Below are positions 5,951 through 6,428 of a stretch of 6,428 nt of DNA, piece after piece. Every line of letters begins with the position of its first letter. The stretch's first letter is position 1. Under the pieces are notes generated by a model. That model was given only the letters and a program-made list of their open reading frames with translations. It was not told the origin of the DNA and ran no database searches. The stretch is from the NCBI GenBank assembly GCA_964538485.1, contig CAZIHJ010000145.1, positions 1 to 6,428 on the forward strand. Direction: 5' to 3'. This stretch comes from JBJXHC01 sp964538485. Lineage in GTDB: Bacteria; Bacteroidota; Ignavibacteria; UBA10030; UBA6906. Position numbers and translations under genes: made by a program.

Positions 5951-6428
5951 ATGTCAACGGTGACCGTTGCGGGTGCATATCAAGTTGAGAAATACGGGGC
6001 AGTCGAGCTTAAGCAGGTCTACCAGAAGTACTGGTCGATTGCACTCGGCATTGCCATCGCAATCCATCTGCTGATTGTTGGTTCGTACTTTCTGGCCGAA
6101 GTGCTTGGTTCGGACGAACCTCCGGTGGCAATGGTGCGCATTATGAAGTATAGCGACCTTGGTCCGCCCCCATCAATTGCAAATGCCAATACCCCGCCAC
6201 CAATTGCTGTGTCGGCGCCTGTTGCGAAACCAACGGTGGGGGCACCTGTGCCGGTCCCCGATGCGGAGGTGAGTCCGGAGCAGACCATCGCAACACAAAC
6301 GGAAATGAGCCAGGTTGCAGCCCCGATTGGCGAAGGGGCGGGCGATGGCGGGATTGCTATTGAGCAGGATATACAGATCGAGGATGACGGTCCGCCGGCG
6401 GATTTTGTTCCCGTTGAGAAGGAGCCCG
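5951..6428 (+). CDS. tonB: TonB-family energy transducer, N-terminal part (runs off the window)
   Basis: The open frame runs 159 codons to the window end without a stop. TonB spans the periplasm and carries ExbB/ExbD energy to outer-membrane receptors. Visible parts are a cytoplasmic start with EKYGAVELKQVYQKYW (13-28), one membrane helix (about 29-49) holding His39, and a Pro-rich periplasmic spacer (57-103, with PPP at 72-74 and 82-84) followed by Gly/Asp- and Glu-rich sequence. His39 sits where TonB proteins keep a membrane His; four residues before it is Ala35 rather than the Ser of E. coli TonB. The end, FVPVEKEP, resembles the run-up to the C-terminal receptor-binding domain, which is outside the window. 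AAGGAG (5938-5943) lies 7 bases before the ATG, and the gene starts 22 bases after exbD2. Confidence 0.88.
   Translation, partial: MSTVTVAGAYQVEKYGAVELKQVYQKYWSIALGIAIAIHLLIVGSYFLAEVLGSDEPPVAMVRIMKYSDLGPPPSIANANTPPPIAVSAPVAKPTVGAPVPVPDAEVSPEQTIATQTEMSQVAAPIGEGAGDGGIAIEQDIQIEDDGPPADFVPVEKEP

Noticed and set aside
6019..6288. Antisense frame opposite tonB
   Set aside because: Gly/Thr-rich mirror of the Pro-rich TonB spacer; the + strand frame is uninterrupted and has a good ribosome site.

Overview
The window looks like a chromosomal stretch from a Gram-negative bacterium of moderate GC content. The Bacteroidota/Chlorobiota/Ignavibacteria side of the FCB group is the best guess. Pointers are the exbB-exbD-exbD-tonB order, an ExbB with an extra N-terminal membrane helix, and a TonB beginning with a YGAVELKQVYQ-type segment. 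This assignment is inference from gene style, not a search result. A run of exactly 10 N at 5291-5300 suggests a scaffolded draft or metagenome assembly.

All genes are on the + strand. Positions 1-151 hold no gene I can name. Positions 152-3338 carry a two-component pair: a membrane sensor histidine kinase (HAMP, PAS, HisKA, HATPase) whose last 8 bases overlap the start of an NtrC-type sigma-54-dependent response regulator. A 342-base intergenic stretch follows (3339-3680). It contains dyads just after the regulator, two sigma-70-like promoter candidates, a near-match to a -24/-12 sigma-54 promoter, short TGCAA repeats and a 17-base operator-like dyad. It leads into a small STAS-domain (anti-sigma-factor-antagonist-type) gene at 3681-4028.

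After a 72-base gap, 4101-6428 is a compact TonB energy-transduction cluster: an ExbB/TolQ proton-channel subunit, two tandem ExbD subunits and the first 159 residues of TonB, cut off by the window end. Together these should couple the proton gradient across the inner membrane to TonB-dependent outer-membrane receptors. The two-component pair may control the intergenic promoters, but nothing here proves that.

The most notable anomaly lies in the first ExbD gene. The assembly gap plus an adjacent GC-rich piece reading PTGNLDAK (an ABC-ATPase-like phrase) breaks the frame. Removing 46 bases (5291-5336) restores a normal ExbD with exactly the spacing of its paralogue next door. I read this as an assembly artefact rather than biology. 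I see no CRISPR, mobile element, tRNA or rRNA, and no convincing new system; the region is mostly a recognisable set of housekeeping and regulatory genes.
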